Source: UBA11872 sp965198285 (lineage in GTDB: Bacteria; Chloroflexota; UBA11872). From it: a stretch of 64,000 bases of DNA. The position numbers and the translations under genes were made by a program. Numbering within the stretch: the stretch's first letter is position 1; every line of letters starts with the position of its first letter. The notes below the pieces were generated by a model that made no database searches, was not told the DNA's origin, and worked only from the letters and a program-made list of their open reading frames with translations. Positions 62,601 to 64,000 of this stretch are shown here, piece by piece. The stretch covers positions 248,001 through 312,000 of the forward strand of contig OZ240251.1 of the NCBI GenBank assembly GCA_965198285.1, read 5' to 3'.

Positions 62601-64000
62601 ACTGGCCGCGGCCTTCGACCACGCCAAGGCCCGCGCCGACCAGCTCGGCAAGGTCGTCCGCGCCTCCGGCCACTACCCCTTGTTGGGCGGCGGCGACATC
62701 AACCTCTACTCCCTCTTCGTCGAACGCTCCCTGCGCCTCGTCAAACCCAACGGCCTCGTCGGCCTCCTCACCCCCTCCGGCATCTACGCCGACCGCACCG
62801 CCGCCCGCTTCTTCCAGTCCGTCTCCACCACCGGCCGCGTCGCCGGCATCTACGACTTCGAGAACAAGAAGATCTTCTTCAAGGACATTCACGCCTCATT
62901 CAAGTTCTGCGTCCTCATCGTCGGCGGCCCGGAACGCACCTTCCCCGAAACCCACTGCGGCTTCTTCCTACCCGGCACCGACACCATCACCGACCCCGAC
63001 CGCGCCTTCACCCTGTCACCCGACGACTTCGCCCGCGTCAACCCCAACACCGGCACTGCCCCCGTCTTCCGCACCCGCCGCGACGCCGACCTCACCCGCC
63101 GCATCTACCAGCACCACCCCGTCCTGGTCGACCGCTCAGGCGACGACGAACGCCGCGCCTGGCCCATCCGCTACGTCCGCATGCTGGACATGACCAACGA
63201 CTCCCACCTCTTCCGCACTGCCGCCCAACTCGAAGACGACGGCTTCTACCCCGTCCAGGGCAACCGTTGGAAGCGTGGTAAGGACCAGTTCCTCCCGCTC
63301 TACGAGGGGAAGATGGTGCAAGCCTTCGACCACCGCGCCGCAAGCGTGGTCGTCAATCCCGAAAACCTGAACCGCCCCGCCCGTCCACGCCAGACCACGA
63401 TTGAAGAGCACTCCGACCCCAGCCGGCTGCCCGATCCGCAGTTCTGGGTGGACGAGAAACGCATCGAGTGGCCTGAAGGTCTGGACTGGGCCGTCGGGTT
63501 CAAGGACGTCACCGCCCCAACTAACGTCCGCACCATGATCGCCGCGATCGTGCCGCGTTCAGGCGTTGGCAACACGTTGCCGCTCCTCATGCCAGATGCT
63601 GACGACGATGGGAGCTACCAGGAAAACGCCTGCCATTGGCTGGCCTGCCTCAACTCATTTGCATTCGACTTCGTGGCCCGCCAGAAGGTTCAGGGCCAGC
63701 ACTTGAATTGGTTCGTCGTCGAGCAGTTACCAGTGCTCGCCCCGAACGCCTACCACCGCCGCTTCGGCGACCACACCGCCGCCGACCTCGTCCAGGACCA
63801 CGTCCTCCGCCTCACCTACACCGCCCACGACATGGCCCCCTTCGCCCGCGACCTCGGCCACCACGGCCCACCCTTCCCCTGGGACCAAGAACAACGCCGC
63901 CACCTCCGAGCCCGCCTCGACGCCCTCTACTTCCACCTCTACGGCCTCAACCGCGAAGACGCCGCCTACATCCTCTCCACCTTCCCCATCATCCAACGCC
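59665..64000 (+). CDS. Type IIG (Eco57I/MmeI-like) restriction-modification enzyme, 3' end outside window
   Basis: More than 1445 codons open from ATG 59665 to the edge. N-terminal nuclease-like region: HHTEQDLIRPLLQLLGW, EDIPDLLLFPDPQ and LAVAELKRFRTPL (PD-(D/E)xK pattern). Methylase motif I VLDPAMGSGHFLVSAV near residue 495 and motif IV DAVIGNPPWDRIKLQEVEWF near 933. C-terminal target-recognition region includes GQHLNWFVVEQLPVLAPN. It should both methylate adenine at N6 and cut DNA. Between motifs, about residues 733-876 are repeat-derived low-complexity sequence in frame. BREX PglX is a related alternative, but no BREX genes are visible. Confidence 0.88.
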   Translation, partial: MPGHLFTEYFLTDGIRHTPERQSQRPAFVAFRDAARRVVHDFATNHNPNEHHTEQDLIRPLLQLLGWTDDLPQQTASGGEDIPDLLLFPDPQAKTHAGSQSSPYLQALAVAELKRFRTPLDARGQGKGIQASSPHAQILRYLSTAESVTDGHLRWGILTNGSVWRLYDQKTRPRATAYYEADLHALLDTDDQDALRTFHLLFRRAAFLRRPGAATTFVESALDEGRRYEQRVAQSLAGVVFDRVFPRLLQALADATDQPMPAIREAALIFLYRLLFVLYAEDRGLLPVNDAAYDDYGLRKRVRDDIAQRKERNDTFSGVASSYYDHLSTLFRLIDVGDQSIGLPPYNGGLFAQNAAPLLNQVRLSDAVIAGIVHDLSHTQDNGQPRYVNYRDMSVQQLGSLYERLLEQEPVLDADGRVHVRPNPYARKDSGSFYTPQDLVDLIVDQTLKPLIEERLDAFEARANELRGDRRPKSERRAELSRLDPAEAVLDLKVLDPAMGSGHFLVSAVDFLTDYIADLVEFAPAVPDWLDADAPYHSPLLDRVAAIRDAILHRAAESGWVVNETQLTDQAIIRRLVLKRCIYGVDKNPLTVELAKVSLWLHSFTVGAPLSFLDHHLRCGDSLIGLRIADARDELRRLNVPMFVASALQGVENAAHGMRQIEELSDADVTEVHQSESLFHAVESATAHLRGFLNTLAGLRWLTAGMKVRQRATFEAPVAETLGTDPTQAFTLLSQGAGSSSPVGVPLVGTQSPFATTVRGEPPRSPSRACPEPVERARVEPHLQATNPAAVTVRGEPGGRTRRPVSNHPPDEAPNPNPPSSPSPGVGAASPTRPSSGRALQSQDDLSEPAISPESRPLSPLPVGEGQGEGLPRNQPDPDNQPTTSPTNPAFTTLLNQSKSIAHEESFLHWEAAFPGVWRHWQSQTPQGGFDAVIGNPPWDRIKLQEVEWFATRDPDLARAPTAAARRAGIKRLREQDDPLAAAFDHAKARADQLGKVVRASGHYPLLGGGDINLYSLFVERSLRLVKPNGLVGLLTPSGIYADRTAARFFQSVSTTGRVAGIYDFENKKIFFKDIHASFKFCVLIVGGPERTFPETHCGFFLPGTDTITDPDRAFTLSPDDFARVNPNTGTAPVFRTRRDADLTRRIYQHHPVLVDRSGDDERRAWPIRYVRMLDMTNDSHLFRTAAQLEDDGFYPVQGNRWKRGKDQFLPLYEGKMVQAFDHRAASVVVNPENLNRPARPRQTTIEEHSDPSRLPDPQFWVDEKRIEWPEGLDWAVGFKDVTAPTNVRTMIAAIVPRSGVGNTLPLLMPDADDDGSYQENACHWLACLNSFAFDFVARQKVQGQHLNWFVVEQLPVLAPNAYHRRFGDHTAADLVQDHVLRLTYTAHDMAPFARDLGHHGPPFPWDQEQRRHLRARLDALYFHLYGLNREDAAYILSTFPIIQR
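61885..62290. repeat. Dispersed mosaic repeat, cluster 7, in frame inside the restriction gene
   Basis: Modules: GTAGGGGTACCCCTTGTGGG; CCGTTCGTGGTGAGCCGCCC with embedded CTGCCCTGAGCCTGTCGAA and GTGTCGAACCACACC; a second CCGTTCGTGGTGAGCCGGGG copy; GTAGGGGCGGCGTCCCCGAC then CCGCCCGTCTTCCGG; and CCTCTCCCCGTGGGAGAGGG. They match clusters 2-6. The host frame passes through without a stop, encoding Pro/Ser/Arg-rich sequence. Confidence 0.88.

Overview
The window is a GC-rich bacterial chromosome segment with dense genes, many 1-4 base overlaps (ATGA, TAATG, GTGA) and frequent GTG/TTG starts. The gene set fits a Chloroflexota-like lineage: paired two-component systems, an M29-type aminopeptidase, XdhC split in two genes, DUF3500, Gfo/Idh/MocA, DUF5678-like small proteins, and many restriction and toxin-antitoxin genes. 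That taxon is inference from style and content; no rRNA or other strong marker is present. I saw no tRNA, rRNA, CRISPR array or complete insertion sequence.

Left part (1-10.4 kb, all minus strand): two tandem DUF5678-like small genes; an envelope-polysaccharide cluster (a glycosidase-like domain fused to an O-antigen-ligase-like membrane domain, a paralogous glycosidase-like lipoprotein, a sugar isomerase/epimerase-like TIM barrel); a NYN-domain nuclease-like protein; a site-2 protease with CBS domains; then a tight group of a small membrane protein, a second NYN protein, a coiled-coil protein and a CobW-type GTPase.

Accessory part (10.5-21.7 kb): short two-gene toxin-antitoxin-like modules (HicA/HicB-like, Phd/VapC-like with a third gene, a RelE/ParE-like pair and an unrecognised pair), separated by arrays of a mosaic palindromic repeat family. 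Next comes a visibly AT-richer defence island: an HNH endonuclease, a C5-cytosine DNA methyltransferase, and a convergent DUF262-FRG-Vsr set. A C-rich, apparently gene-free stretch with a perfect 24-bp hairpin follows.

Central part (21.7-43.5 kb): DNA polymerase I divergent from a NarL-type two-component system; split XdhC; two SAM methyltransferases around an Erm-type 23S rRNA methyltransferase; an ABC-2 exporter; a VTT membrane protein; Fpg; and a long operon read right to left, rpmH-rnpA-yidD-yidC-jag-pfkB-like-rqcH-DUF3500. Its YidC carries about 265 extra residues resembling a PstS-type phosphate-binding protein, inserted in an outward loop. This is the most unusual single protein here.

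Right part (43.7-64 kb): ordinary metabolism (Gfo/Idh oxidoreductase, citrate synthase, amidase, M29-type peptidase, threonine synthase, 2-hydroxyacid dehydrogenase), an anchored c-type cytochrome, an OmpR-type two-component system, a Crp/Fnr regulator, and a very long type IIG restriction-modification gene running off the right edge. That gene contains, in frame, about 400 bp of the same repeat family that fills the intergenic regions at 10.5-16.4 kb.
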